64,000 nucleotides of DNA, from NCBI RefSeq assembly GCF_049199905.1, contig NZ_JBLZPK010000019.1, forward strand, positions 12,987 to 76,986, given 5' to 3'. The position numbers were made by a program, and so were the translations under genes. Source of the DNA: Shinella sp032095155 (GTDB lineage Bacteria > Pseudomonadota > Alphaproteobacteria > Rhizobiales > Rhizobiaceae). A model generated the notes under the pieces. That model saw only the letters and a program-made list of their open reading frames with translations. It did no database searches and was not told where the DNA came from. Positions 1 through 9,400 of the stretch are shown piece by piece. The number at the start of each line of letters is the position of its first letter. Positions within the stretch are counted from its first letter, which is position 1.

Positions 1-61
1 GTCGCTGCCCCGCGCCAAACAGCAGTTCGCGCGGCGCTCTCAATGTGCCGAAAAGGTTCAT
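1..61 (-). CDS. N-terminus of a probable iron-containing alcohol dehydrogenase (partial)
   Basis: Only the first 20 codons are inside the window; the gene runs off the left edge. The start ATG is at 59-61 with a strong GGAGGAG ribosome-binding site just upstream. The visible peptide begins MNLFGTLRAPRELLF and continues with a G-A-G-Q-R segment. This resembles the start of group III (iron-containing) alcohol dehydrogenases and maleylacetate reductases, where a 'P..i.FG.G' strand opens the nucleotide-binding domain. It follows the LDH2-type gene by about 20 bases, so the two are probably co-transcribed and controlled by the GntR gene across the divergent gap. The family call rests on few residues and is tentative. 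Confidence 0.4.
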   Translation of the reverse strand, partial: MNLFGTLRAPRELLFGAGQR

Positions 62-81
62 TCCGTTTCTCCTCCGATAAT

Positions 82-1086
82 TCAGGCGGCTTCAAGGGCC
101 AAAAGGTGTTCCAAAAGCGGTTGGGGCAGCTCTATTCCCGAGCGTTCCGTCGCGGCGCGGCGCTGGCGCGCGCCATCGCCGGGAACGGCCACTGGGCTTG
201 CGGGATCGGACGGGTGAGAGCCGCGCAGACGGTCGAGATAGGATGCAAGCGACCGGACACTGCCGTCTCCCGCTGCCGCATCGATGAGAATGAGGAGATC
301 GCCCTTGTTGGCGGCGTGGATATCGTCGAGCGTGCCGCGTACATCGGGTGCGAGGTCTGAGCCGGCCAAGGCGGCGACCAGAAGCTCGATCGCAAGGCCC
401 AGCCCATATCCTTTGGCGCCGCCGAACGGGGCGATGGCACCCGTCCTCGCAGCGTTCGCATCCGTTGTCGGCCGACCCTCTGCGTCCACGGCCCAGCCGG
501 GTGGGATGGGCATACCACGCATTGCGTGATGGTTGATCTTGCCCATTGAGACGACGCTCGTCGCAAGATCCAGGACGAAGGGCTGATCGCCAGAAGGGAT
601 TCCGATGGCGACGGGATTGGTGCCCAGCATTGCCTGCGTTCCTCCGAAGGGGTGAACGAGCGCCTCGCTGGTCGACATGACGACGCCGATCAGGCCACTC
701 CTCGCCGCCGCCTCCGCGTAGTAGGCGAGCATGCCGATATGGTTGGCATTGTGGATTGCGGCGATGGCGATCCCTGTCTCGCCAACGACGGGGCGCATTG
801 CTTTCAAGGCCTGCATGACCACCACCGGCCCAAGGCCGCGCTCACCATTGACGCTAAGAAATGAGCGCCTGCGCCATGTTCCGCTTCCGCGTGCCTGTCC
901 ATCGGCCAGGCCCTTGTCCAGCCGTGAAAGGATGAGAGGCAGCCGTTGCAGGCCATGGGAAGGCAGGCCGCGCAACTCTGCTTCCAGAAGAAGATCAGCC
1001 TGAAGGCGAGCATGGGCGGAAGGGACGTTGCGTGCTTCGAGGAGCGCGCTCGCCATTCCCCGGAGCCGTGCCGGTGCGAGGTTCAT
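82..1086 (-). CDS. Ldh family (LDH2/malate-lactate-type) NAD(P)H-dependent oxidoreductase
   Basis: A 334-residue member of the LDH2 oxidoreductase family (malate/lactate/ureidoglycolate and 2,3-diketo-gulonate reductase type), which interconverts 2-hydroxy and 2-oxo acids with NAD(P)H in the cytoplasm. Family signatures seen are the N-terminal SHGLQRLP segment, the NHIGMLAYY segment with the active-site histidine, the GTNPVAIGIP strand and the C-terminal FGGAKGYGLGLAIE segment. Length is normal. It is transcribed away from the GntR regulator and leads a two-gene unit with a probable iron-type alcohol dehydrogenase. Neighbouring sugar ABC genes suggest it handles an intermediate of the imported compound. 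The exact substrate cannot be read from the sequence. Confidence 0.85.
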   Translation of the reverse strand: MNLAPARLRGMASALLEARNVPSAHARLQADLLLEAELRGLPSHGLQRLPLILSRLDKGLADGQARGSGTWRRRSFLSVNGERGLGPVVVMQALKAMRPVVGETGIAIAAIHNANHIGMLAYYAEAAARSGLIGVVMSTSEALVHPFGGTQAMLGTNPVAIGIPSGDQPFVLDLATSVVSMGKINHHAMRGMPIPPGWAVDAEGRPTTDANAARTGAIAPFGGAKGYGLGLAIELLVAALAGSDLAPDVRGTLDDIHAANKGDLLILIDAAAGDGSVRSLASYLDRLRGSHPSDPASPVAVPGDGARQRRAATERSGIELPQPLLEHLLALEAA

Positions 1087-1109
1087 TTTTAAATCCTATA
1101 TCAGATCAT

Positions 1110-1123
1110 ATACGATATTGTAT
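1110..1123. promoter_or_regulatory. Inverted repeat, candidate GntR operator
   Basis: The 100-base gap between the divergent LDH2 and GntR genes is AT-rich compared with its surroundings. It contains the dyad ATAC-N6-GTAT at 1110-1123, followed by further GATATC-like sequence. GntR/FCD regulators usually bind short dyads in the divergent promoter they control, so this is the best operator candidate. No binding consensus specific to this regulator is known to me. Confidence 0.35.
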
Positions 1124-1186
1124 TTGACATGCGATATCTTATTTGCAACAAATGCCGGCATGTCAAGAAGCAGCCGGAGAACGTAA

Positions 1187-1873
1187 GTGGCATTTGCAGC
1201 GGAACGGGAAGCCCGAGGGGCAAGCCTTCGACCGAGCAGTGTGGTCGATGGCGTCTATGACAACATCTACCACCGGCTGATGTCTCTGGAGATTGCGCCC
1301 GGCGCCCGGATTCCGATCGACGTGCTCGCCCGTGAAATCGGCGTTTCCCAGACGCCGATACGCGAGGCCTTGAGCCGTCTGGAGCGCGAAGGTCTTGTAC
1401 GCAAAGAGCACCTTGTCGGTTATAGCGCGGCGCCCCAGTGGACCAGGAAGCAGTTCGAGGATCTCTACGTTTTCCGTCTGCTGGTCGAGCCGGAGGCCGC
1501 AAGACTGGCAGCGATCAACATGACTCCCGATGCACTGCGGCAGCTTGAAAGCTCTGCTGCGGACATGGGCAATGGTGCGGCACCCGTCGATCGCAACACG
1601 CGGTACTCGCGCTTTGCCCGCGCCGACGCGCATTTTCATGATGCGATCCTCAAGATCGCGGGAAATGAGGTCATTCGCAACACGCTGTCGAACCAGCATG
1701 TTCACTTGCACATCTTCCGGCTGATGTTCCACACGCGGGTGACCCAGGAGGCTCTTGAGGAGCACGAAAACCTGCTCGCAGCATTTCGATCGGGTGATCC
1801 GCAGGCGGCGTTTGATGCCATGCGCATTCATATCGACCGTTCGCGCGACCGGCTGCTTTCGGCTTTCGAATGA
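1187..1873 (+). CDS. GntR family transcriptional regulator (FCD/FadR subfamily)
   Basis: A 228-residue regulator with an N-terminal winged helix (about residues 20-90, containing IGVSQTPIREALSRLEREGLV) and a C-terminal FCD ligand-binding domain (about 95-225). The FCD domain carries the metal-binding pattern of Asp and His residues (DAHFHDAI, HVHLHIF, then a late EEHENLLAAF). The start is GTG, chosen for the GGAGA ribosome-binding site about 7 bases upstream; the in-frame ATG upstream is followed by a stop. It is the first gene of the ABC-transporter operon, with a 4-base ATGA overlap into the ATPase gene, and it faces the dehydrogenase genes. It probably represses both units until the imported compound or a derivative binds. 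Confidence 0.9.
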   Translation: MAFAAEREARGASLRPSSVVDGVYDNIYHRLMSLEIAPGARIPIDVLAREIGVSQTPIREALSRLEREGLVRKEHLVGYSAAPQWTRKQFEDLYVFRLLVEPEAARLAAINMTPDALRQLESSAADMGNGAAPVDRNTRYSRFARADAHFHDAILKIAGNEVIRNTLSNQHVHLHIFRLMFHTRVTQEALEEHENLLAAFRSGDPQAAFDAMRIHIDRSRDRLLSAFE

Positions 1874-3462
1874 ACGCGGTCCTCTCTCCTCAATCCCTCG
1901 CGCCGCCGGTGGATACGGCGGCTGCCGCCCTTCGGACCGAGAAACTGGGCAAGGCTTACGGCCAGATCACCGTCCTTTCTGACGTCACCCTTGATGTACG
2001 TACCGCAGAGGTTCACGCCATCATTGGTGAAAACGGTGCCGGCAAATCGACGCTCATGAAGTTGTTGTCCGGTCACGTCGCGCCGACGGAAGGCCGGCTA
2101 CTCTTGGACGGCAGGCCGATCGAATTTCGAAACGCGGTGGAGGCGGAACAGGCCGGCATCGTTTTGGTGCACCAGGAAATTCTGCTGGCACCGGATCTGA
2201 CTGTCGCAGAGAACTTGTTTCTGGGACGTGAAATGGGCCGCGGCCTGATGGTCGATGATCGCGGGATGAACCGCCGGACCGCCGAACTACTTGCGAAAGT
2301 CGGCTCGACGGCGCGTCCGCGAGATCGTGTCGGTGAGCTGCCGCTTGCCCAACGCCAGCTTGTGCAGATCGCACGCGCACTCCTTGATGAGCGAAAAGTG
2401 GTCATCTTGGACGAGCCGACGGCGGTTCTGGCCAATGATGAGGTCGCGGCGCTGCTCGACATCGTGCGGATGCTGCGCGATCACGGGGTGGCGGTGCTCT
2501 ATATTTCTCATCGTCTCGACGAGGTGCAGGCGCTTGCCGACCGCATCACCGTTCTGCGTGATGGCCGGATGATCGGCACCTGGCCAGCCGCAGGCCTCAG
2601 CCAGCGTGAAATGGCCGAGCTGATGGTCGGGCGCGAACTGGAGATGCTCTATCCCCACAAGCGCCCTCCGACCGAAGACACGCCGATCCTCTCCGTTGCG
2701 GATTTGGCGGTTGATCATGGTTCCGATGGGGTCAGCTTCGACGTCCGGCCGGGCGAGGTGCTCGGTATCGGCGGCATGATCGGCGCGGGGCGCACCGAAC
2801 TCATCGAAGGGCTGATGGGCCTTCGTCCCTCGCAGGCGCGCAGTGTCGTTCTCAACGGCAAGGAGATCAAGCACCGCTCGGTCCGCACGATGATGGAAGC
2901 CGGTCTCGTCTATCTGACCGAAGATCGAAAGGGAAAGGGCCTGCTTCTGGAAGAGAAGCTTGGCCCGAACCTGACGCTTCAGGCGCTCGATGCCGTCAAT
3001 CCGGGTTCTGTTCTGGACAAGCGGGGAGAGCTTGCCCGGCTTGAGAAAACGGTGGCGGACTACGATATCCGCGTCCGTTCTCTTCGCCTCGAAGCGGGGA
3101 AACTATCGGGGGGGAACCAGCAGAAGCTGCTGCTCGCCAAGGTCATGCTGGCCGATCCCTCGGTGGTGATCATCGATGAGCCGACACGCGGCATCGACAT
3201 CGGCAACAAGAGCCAGATCTACGACTTTATCGACGCCATGGTGCGGGCAGGCAAGGCTTGCATCGTCATCTCGTCGGAAATGCCGGAGTTGGTGGGGCTC
3301 GCCGACCGTGTTCTGGTGATGAGGGCCGGCAAGATCGTCGCCGAACTTCGCGGCGCAGAAATCAATGAGGAAAACGTCGTCTACGCAGCCACCGTTGGCG
3401 GGCGCGCAGATGACCGGGAGGACGAACATGACCGCAGCGACCGCAACCATAACCCCCACTGA
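1870..3462 (+). CDS. Ribose-type sugar ABC transporter, duplicated ATP-binding subunit
   Basis: A 530-residue RbsA/AraG/MglA-type protein with two nucleotide-binding domains that energises sugar import at the inner membrane. NBD1 has Walker A GENGAGKST near residue 53, a degenerate signature (ELPLAQRQ) and Walker B ILDEPTAVL. NBD2 has the relaxed Walker A GAGRTEL, the full signature LSGGNQQK and Walker B IIDEPTRGID. A strong NBD2 signature with a weak NBD1 is normal in this family. The start overlaps the GntR stop by 4 bases. The 3' end overlaps the permease start by 35 bases, so translation is coupled. The substrate is unknown and the neighbouring dehydrogenases suggest a sugar, polyol or sugar acid. 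Confidence 0.93.
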   Translation: MNAVLSPQSLAPPVDTAAAALRTEKLGKAYGQITVLSDVTLDVRTAEVHAIIGENGAGKSTLMKLLSGHVAPTEGRLLLDGRPIEFRNAVEAEQAGIVLVHQEILLAPDLTVAENLFLGREMGRGLMVDDRGMNRRTAELLAKVGSTARPRDRVGELPLAQRQLVQIARALLDERKVVILDEPTAVLANDEVAALLDIVRMLRDHGVAVLYISHRLDEVQALADRITVLRDGRMIGTWPAAGLSQREMAELMVGRELEMLYPHKRPPTEDTPILSVADLAVDHGSDGVSFDVRPGEVLGIGGMIGAGRTELIEGLMGLRPSQARSVVLNGKEIKHRSVRTMMEAGLVYLTEDRKGKGLLLEEKLGPNLTLQALDAVNPGSVLDKRGELARLEKTVADYDIRVRSLRLEAGKLSGGNQQKLLLAKVMLADPSVVIIDEPTRGIDIGNKSQIYDFIDAMVRAGKACIVISSEMPELVGLADRVLVMRAGKIVAELRGAEINEENVVYAATVGGRADDREDEHDRSDRNHNPH

Positions 3463-4423
3463 CGAAGGAAGCCGCATCCGCTGGGCAGACCTTGCGCCGT
3501 TCATCGCTCTGGCCGTGATCGTTTTGCTGGGTGCGTTGGTAAATTCCAACTTCGTTGCGCCGGCAAACCTGATCAATGTCATCACGCGCAGCGCCTTCGT
3601 CGCGATCATCGCGGTCGGAGCGACTTTCGTCATTTCATCCGGTGGCCTCGACCTTTCCGTCGGCTCCATGATGGCCTTCGTCACGGGCATCATGATCATG
3701 GTGATGAACCATCTCGCGCCGGCATTCGGGACGTGGGCTCTTCCGATGGGGGCAGGAGTGGCGCTTGTCGTCGGTGCGCTGTGCGGGCTTTTCAACGGGC
3801 TCATCGTGACCGTCGGGAAAATAGAGCCCTTCATCGTGACGCTCGGCACGATGGGCATCTTCCGGGCGTTCATCACCTTCATGACGGACGGCGGATCGTT
3901 GCCGATCGACCGGAGCCTGCGTGAAGCCTATCGGCCGGTCTATTTCGGCAGCCTTTTCGGCATTCCCTATCCGGTCCTGATCACCTTCGTCGTGGTGATG
4001 CTGGGCGCGTTCCTGCTCTACAAGACGAAGTTCGGTCGCCGCCTGACGTCAGCAGGTTCGAATGTCGAGGTGGCACGCTTTTCCGGCGTCAATGTCGCTG
4101 GCGTCCGCACTGTTGCCTATGTCATCCAGGGTATCTGCGTCGCCGTCGCGGCGATCTGCTACGTGCCGCGCCTCGGTGCGGCGACGCCGACGACCGGTCA
4201 GCTTTGGGAGCTGCAAGTCATCACCGCCGTCGTGATCGGCGGCACCCTTCTGCGGGGTGGACGGGGACGCATCGGCGGCACCGTGGCCGGCGCGCTCATT
4301 CTCGAGGTCATCGCCAACGTCATGGTCCTGTCGGACATGGTTTCGGAATACCTCGTCGCCGCCGTGCAGGGCGCGATCATCATCATCGCCATGCTGGCGC
4401 ATCGTTTTACCGCCAACCGCTGA
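3428..4423 (+). CDS. Ribose-type sugar ABC transporter permease
   Basis: A 331-residue integral membrane protein of the RbsC/BPD_transp_2 family that forms the sugar channel. It has multiple hydrophobic helices and the family segments GGLDLSVGSMMAF (about residues 58-70) and a late GGTLLRGGRGRIGGT. I chose ATG 3428 instead of an in-frame ATG 63 bases upstream because a GGGAGG ribosome-binding site precedes it and the family N-terminus starts here. The choice gives a 35-base overlap with the ATPase gene. A single permease gene implies a homodimeric channel. Confidence 0.92.
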   Translation: MTAATATITPTDEGSRIRWADLAPFIALAVIVLLGALVNSNFVAPANLINVITRSAFVAIIAVGATFVISSGGLDLSVGSMMAFVTGIMIMVMNHLAPAFGTWALPMGAGVALVVGALCGLFNGLIVTVGKIEPFIVTLGTMGIFRAFITFMTDGGSLPIDRSLREAYRPVYFGSLFGIPYPVLITFVVVMLGAFLLYKTKFGRRLTSAGSNVEVARFSGVNVAGVRTVAYVIQGICVAVAAICYVPRLGAATPTTGQLWELQVITAVVIGGTLLRGGRGRIGGTVAGALILEVIANVMVLSDMVSEYLVAAVQGAIIIIAMLAHRFTANR

Positions 4424-4452
4424 AAACAGCACTGACTTCAAAGGAGGAGAAA

Positions 4453-5421
4453 ATGAAGTCTATTATGCAGAAAGCCGGTCTGTTGTTGTCGACTGCCGCA
4501 CTTGTCCTCGCTCTGCCGCTCGGCAGCGCACGGGCTGAAGGGGAGAAGGTCACCATTGCCGTCTCTATTCCTGCGGCGACGCACGGATGGACCGGGGGGG
4601 TCGTCTATCACGCCGAGCAGGCCGAAAAGGAAATCGAGGCGGCATTCCCCAATATCGATGTCGTCCTGTCCACCGCTTCTTCTGCTCCCGCGCAGGTTTC
4701 CGCACTGGAAGACCTCTCGGCAAGCCGCAAGCTCGATGCGCTGGTCATTCTGCCCTTCACGTCGGAAGAACTGACCGGTCCGGTCGAGCAGATCAAGCAG
4801 AAGGGCACCTTCATCTCCGTGGTCGATCGTGGCCTCACGGATCCTTCGGTCCAGGATCTCTATGTAGCCGGCGACAATATCGCGGTCGGCGCCAACACGG
4901 CACACTGGCTCGCCGACAAGCTCGGCGGCGAGGGGCAGATCGTCGTGCTGCGCGGCATTCCGACCGTGATCGACGACGAGCGCATCAAGGGCTTCTCTGA
5001 TGTCATCGCCAAGACGAACATCAAGATCCTCGATATCCAGTATGCCAACTGGAACCAGGACGAAGCCTTCAAGCTGATGCAGGACTATCTTGCGAAGTAT
5101 CCGAAGATCGATGCCGTCTGGGCAAACGACGACGACATGCTGCTTGGCGTCATCGAGGCCGTCGACAATGCCGGTCGCAAGGACATCAAATACGCTCTCG
5201 GCGGCAACGGTATGAAGCAGGTCATTGAGATGGTGAAGGAGAAGAACGAGCGCACGCCGATTTCGACGCCGTATCCGCCGTCGATGATCAAGTCCGCCAT
5301 CTACATGACTGCGGCCCAGTTCAACGGGCAGGCGCCAGTGCGCGGTTCCTTCCTGCTCGGAGCTCCGCTGATCACGCCGGACAACGCCGACCAGTTCTAC
5401 TTCCCCGATTCCCCGTTCTGA
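4453..5421 (+). CDS. Periplasmic sugar-binding protein of ABC transporter (RbsB-like)
   Basis: A 322-residue type I periplasmic binding protein (Peripla_BP_4 fold) that captures the substrate and delivers it to the permease. It has a signal peptide with a hydrophobic core and predicted cleavage after S-A-R-A (about residue 28). The mature start EKVTIAVSIPAATHGW is typical of the RbsB group. The start is fixed by AAGGAGGA at 4441-4448. It follows the permease by 29 bases and is followed by a perfect 10-bp hairpin. In this family the binding protein is usually made in large excess over the membrane parts, which fits the strong ribosome-binding site and the hairpin. Confidence 0.92.
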   Translation: MKSIMQKAGLLLSTAALVLALPLGSARAEGEKVTIAVSIPAATHGWTGGVVYHAEQAEKEIEAAFPNIDVVLSTASSAPAQVSALEDLSASRKLDALVILPFTSEELTGPVEQIKQKGTFISVVDRGLTDPSVQDLYVAGDNIAVGANTAHWLADKLGGEGQIVVLRGIPTVIDDERIKGFSDVIAKTNIKILDIQYANWNQDEAFKLMQDYLAKYPKIDAVWANDDDMLLGVIEAVDNAGRKDIKYALGGNGMKQVIEMVKEKNERTPISTPYPPSMIKSAIYMTAAQFNGQAPVRGSFLLGAPLITPDNADQFYFPDSPF

Positions 5422-5428
5422 CCCTTAG

Positions 5429-5453
5429 CGATGCCCGGCCAGTCCGGGCATCG
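5429..5453 (+). promoter_or_regulatory. Intercistronic hairpin after binding-protein gene
   Basis: A perfect 10-bp stem, CGATGCCCGG (5429-5438) and CCGGGCATCG (5444-5453), with a CCAGT loop. It lies 8 bases after the binding-protein stop and before the PfpI gene. There is no T-tract, so it is more likely a 3'-end stabiliser or partial terminator than a full terminator. The other two sugar-binding-protein genes in this window have the same layout. Confidence 0.65.
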
Positions 5454-5481
5454 TCCCATCATTGACAACAGGAGATATGAC

Positions 5482-6069
5482 ATGAGCGGCAAGAAGATCC
5501 TCATGCTGACCGGCGAGTTCACCGAGGAATACGAGATTTTCGTCTTCCAGCAGGGGATGGAAGCGGTGGGCCACACGGTCCACGTCATCTGCCCGGACAA
5601 GAAGGCCGGAGACCGTATCAAGACGTCGCTGCACGATTTCGAAGGCGACCAGACCTATACGGAAAAGCTCGGCCACTATGCCGACATCAACAAGACGTTC
5701 TCCGAGGTTCGGGTCGAAGAATACGACGCGGTCTATGCCGCAGGCGGTCGCGGCCCCGAATACATCCGCACCGACAAGCGTATCCAGGACATGGTTCGCC
5801 ATTTCCACGAGACCGGCAAGCCGATTTTCACGATCTGCCATGGCGTGCAGATCCTTATGGCCGTTCCCGGTGTGCTCAAGGGTCGAAAGGTCGCCGGCCT
5901 GGGTGCCTGCGAGCCCGAAGTGACGGCCGTCGGCGGCATCTATATCGACGTGAAGCCGACGGAAGCTTTCGTTGACGGTAATATGGTTTCGGCCAAGGGC
6001 TGGACCGGGCTTGCCGCCTTTATGCGCGAGTGCCTTAACGTGCTCGGCACGAAGATCACGCACGCCTGA
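5482..6069 (+). CDS. DJ-1/PfpI family protein
   Basis: A 195-residue cytoplasmic protein of the DJ-1/PfpI/ThiJ superfamily, whose members include glyoxalase III-type enzymes, chaperone-like proteins and small hydrolases. The nucleophile-elbow cysteine is Cys119 (FTICHGVQIL), followed by the usual His. The N-terminal GEFTEEYE segment supplies the conserved acidic residue that activates this cysteine. AGGAG at 5469-5474 sets the start at ATG 5482. It is the last gene of the GntR/ABC operon, downstream of the hairpin at 5429-5453. A role in removing reactive carbonyl by-products of the imported sugar is plausible, but is inferred from context only. Confidence 0.85.
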   Translation: MSGKKILMLTGEFTEEYEIFVFQQGMEAVGHTVHVICPDKKAGDRIKTSLHDFEGDQTYTEKLGHYADINKTFSEVRVEEYDAVYAAGGRGPEYIRTDKRIQDMVRHFHETGKPIFTICHGVQILMAVPGVLKGRKVAGLGACEPEVTAVGGIYIDVKPTEAFVDGNMVSAKGWTGLAAFMRECLNVLGTKITHA

Positions 6070-6092
6070 TCGCCGTTTAATTGCGAGATAGA

Positions 6093-6114
6093 CCGTCGGG
6101 CAGGAGCCCGGCGG
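6093..6114 (+). terminator. GC-rich hairpin after the PfpI gene, possible terminator
   Basis: A 9-bp stem with one G-T pair (arms 6093-6101 and 6106-6114, loop AGGA) begins 24 bases after the PfpI stop. It lacks a T-tract, so it may be a weak terminator or an RNA 3'-end protector. It sits at the end of the first ABC operon. Confidence 0.4.
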
Positions 6115-6223
6115 CCGAGCAGCTTGCAGGAAGCATCGATATATGAGATGCGCGCCTCCCGATCTTTTACGCCAACACCCTTCGCTACACCAAGAAATGC
6201 AATGCCTTTCCGACGGTTCCTTT

Positions 6224-6385
6224 CTCTTTCGGAACGCGCTTCCCGCATTTACTCTCATCACATTCACATCGTCGGCATCTACCGCGACCACCGTCAAGGT
6301 GATCGACGGCTGGGAAGGTGGTGGCCGATGACACTGACGCTCGATCAGTCGGCGATAAAGGCAGGCGAAACGACGTTTCTCGTTC
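6224..6385 (+). pseudogene. Frameshifted relic of a cupredoxin gene
   Basis: About 162 bases closely match the 5' third of the intact cupredoxin gene of this window (57707-57869). The shared stretch covers the signal-peptide core, the ATTVKV mature start and the MTLTLDQ-S-IKAGETTFLV strand. One G is missing in the GGTGGTGGG run, which breaks the frame between the two conserved halves. The similarity stops abruptly at 6385, before the copper-ligand region (Cys123, His128, Met133 of the intact protein). It cannot encode a working copper protein. It fills most of the 348-base gap between the PfpI gene and the convergent histidine kinase, and nothing else was seen there. Confidence 0.85.
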
Positions 6386-6417
6386 TTCACGCACAGATCG
6401 CCACGGGAGCAAAGCGA

Positions 6418-9400
6418 CTATCGTTCGGTCTCCAGCCGTTTTGGTACCTCAGTGGCCACGGCCGCCAGCAACTGAGGCGTATCATAGGGTTTGCTGAGAA
6501 TGGTTGCTCCCAACTCATCTTTGACAAGTGATGTGTCGCCGGTTGCAAATACGATTGCCGCCGAAGGCCTCAGGAGACGCGCGCGCTCGGCTAGCACCTG
6601 TCCCGAGGCGCCTGGTAGATTGACGTCCGTTACCATCACATCAAAGGGTACTGTTTCGAGAGCAGCCATCGCTTCTTCTGCACTGCCGGCCTCTACAACG
6701 ATATTGCCGGCATCTTGAAGAATATCAGCGGTGCTCATTCGGATAAGCGGGTCATCCTCCACGAGGAGAATGGTGAGCTGTAATTTTGGCTCCTCCAGCT
6801 CCGGTCGCGTTTGTTTATGGGGCAGGGGATCCGGTTGGCGGGCTTGATTGCGTTGCCGCTGATTGTTGAGCACATGTCGAAACTTTCGGGCCAGCGCGTC
6901 GCGCGTGTAGGGCTTAGATAGGAGCTCCACCCCCGCATCGAGCTTGCCACCATGCACGATAGAATTTTCCGTGTAGCCGGATGTGAACAAAACCGCGATT
7001 TCGGGTAGCCTCTCGCGCGCCTTTCGTGCGAGTTCGGGACTTTTCAAGTCGCCGGGCATAACGACGTCGGTGAACAGGATGTCGATGGAAATACCGCTGT
7101 CGAGGACACTGAGCGCGCTTGCCGCATCGACCGCCTTAAGAACGCGATAGCCGAGGTCGGCCAGCAAAGCGACCACGGTTTCGCGGACGTCTTCGTCGTC
7201 CTCAACGACGAGAACCGTTTCCGTCCCGCCAGCGATGGGTCCATGGTCGACTGCAACCTCGATGTCCTCGGTTTGCATAGCGCGGGGCAGATAGAGCTTG
7301 ATTGTCGTTCCGTGGCCGAGTTCGGAGTAGATTTTCACATGGCCGCCGGATTGCTTTACGAAGCCATAAACCATCGACAGACCGAGGCCTGAGCCCTTGC
7401 CTTCAGCCTTCGTGGAGAAGAATGGCTCAAACACTTTTTCGATGATTTCAGGGGCAATTCCAGATCCGGTGTCCGTCACGGCGAGCAGCACGTACTGGCC
7501 CGGCGTTACCTCGTCATGCGTGAGCGCATAGGCGTCGTCGAGGTGGGCATTGGAAAGCTCGATCGTCAGCTTTCCCCGGCCATCCATCGCATCTCGCGCA
7601 TTGATCGCCAGATTGAGAAGGGCATTCTCGATTTGCGCCGGATCGATGAAGGTGTTCCACAGACCTCCTGCCACGATCGTCTCGACTTCGACCGCTTCAC
7701 CGATAGCGCGCCGAAGCATATCGTCCATGCCGTGCACGAACCGGCTGACATTGACGACCTTCGGTTCGAGCGCCTGACGTCGGCCGAAGGCGAGAAGCTG
7801 GCTTGCCAGTTTCGCGCCACGGCTTACGCCCGCCAGTGCATTCGAGACACGCCGTTCGGCGCGCTCGTTGCCGGCTATATCCCTGGCAAGAAGGGCGAGG
7901 TTTCCCGACACGACTTGCAAGAGGTTGTTGAAGTCGTGTGCCACGCCGCCGGTCAGTTTTCCGATCGTCTCCAATTTCTGAGACTGAGCCAGCTTGGCCT
8001 CGGCCTGGCGGCGTTCGTTGATCTCGGAGATGACGCGCGCTTCAAGCGTTTCGTTGAGTTGGCGCAACTGCTCTTCGGCGCGCAGGCGGTGTGTGACCTG
8101 GCGCGCGAGCGCTTCTGCCTGCTCTCGCAAAGCGGCCTCGGCCGCGCGCTGGTGGGTGATGTCGCTGTGAACTCCGACCCACTCAGCAATCTCACCGGCC
8201 GGACCGACAATCGGCAGGGCCCTGATGGCAAACTGACGCCAGGCACCGTCGTGGCGACGAACCCGGTGTTCATGAACGAACATGCTCTTACTGGAGACAG
8301 CCGAATTCCAGGCAGCGACGCTTGCGGCGGAATCGTCCGGATGAACGGCGGTCGCCCAGCCGTATCCTTGATACTCATCAGGCGACTGTCCCGTCAGCGC
8401 CGCCCAGCCTGGTTGCTCACCAACCATCCGACCGTCTGCGCTATTGGTCCAGAGTATGCCGTGAACAGCATCCATCGCGGTACGAAAGCGTGCGTTGCTG
8501 ATTTCCAGCGCGGCCTCGCGGAGCGCTCTCTCCTGCACATCGATGCCGAGAATGTGGACGCCGGGAATTGAACCGTCAGGCTCGATATGGGGGACATAGC
8601 GAACCTCCAGGCGCCGGACCGATCCGTCGCCGCGCGGCATGTTCGTCTCGGAGGTAAAGGCTTCCCCCGACAATCCCCGATCGATCGAGGCACGCCGATC
8701 CTGATAGGCGGCGTCTCCAATCATCTCCTTCACATGCCGGCCGATCATGGTCGCAGGGTCAACCGCAAACCAATCGCGATACGCAGCATTTGCAAAGCGA
8801 TAGATGTGATCGCGATCGACATAGGAAACCAGCATGGGAACGGCGTCGGTGACCCGCCGCATTTCTGCTTCTCTGGCGGCAAGCTTTGTCTCAAGCGAGA
8901 TGCGGGCACTGTTATCGACGATCGTGCACATGACGCCGCCAACGTCGCCGCCCGCATCATAGACCGGCGTATAGAAGAGATCGAGGAACATCGTTTGAGG
9001 ACCGTCTGGCCGCTCGAAGACGATAGGCTGATCTCGGTGAAAGGTGGTCTCGCCTTTCAGTCCCGTTTCGAGAATTGGACGGTTCCAATCCCAGACATCA
9101 GGAAACGCTATCGCGACCGGAGACCCCATCGCCATGGGATGACGATCGCCTGCGATTTCCCGGTATGCATCGTTGTAAAGCATCACATGCTTGGGACCCC
9201 ACATCAGCACTTTGGCAACCGGGGAGTTAACGATATTGCCGACCGTCGCGCGCAACTCATAGGACCAGGTATCCACAGAGCCCAGACCGCTCTTGTGCCA
9301 GTCCATTTCGCGTATGAGAGCGCCGCACTCACCGCCTCCTATCGGCCAGCCAGACAAGCGTGCGGCCGAGGTCGCATATCCGCCGTCACGGAGCGAGCGA

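Noticed and set aside
5425..6390. A 321-codon minus-strand frame across pfpI and the cupredoxin relic
   Set aside because: It is antisense to a gene with clear family motifs, and its similarity to the antisense of 57.7-58.3 kb simply reflects the duplicated cupredoxin sequence.
7516..8571. Long antisense open frame inside the hybrid kinase
   Set aside because: It is a high-GC shadow of the kinase, which has full domain support on the other strand. The same applies to antisense frames in the permease, aldolase and autotransporter genes.
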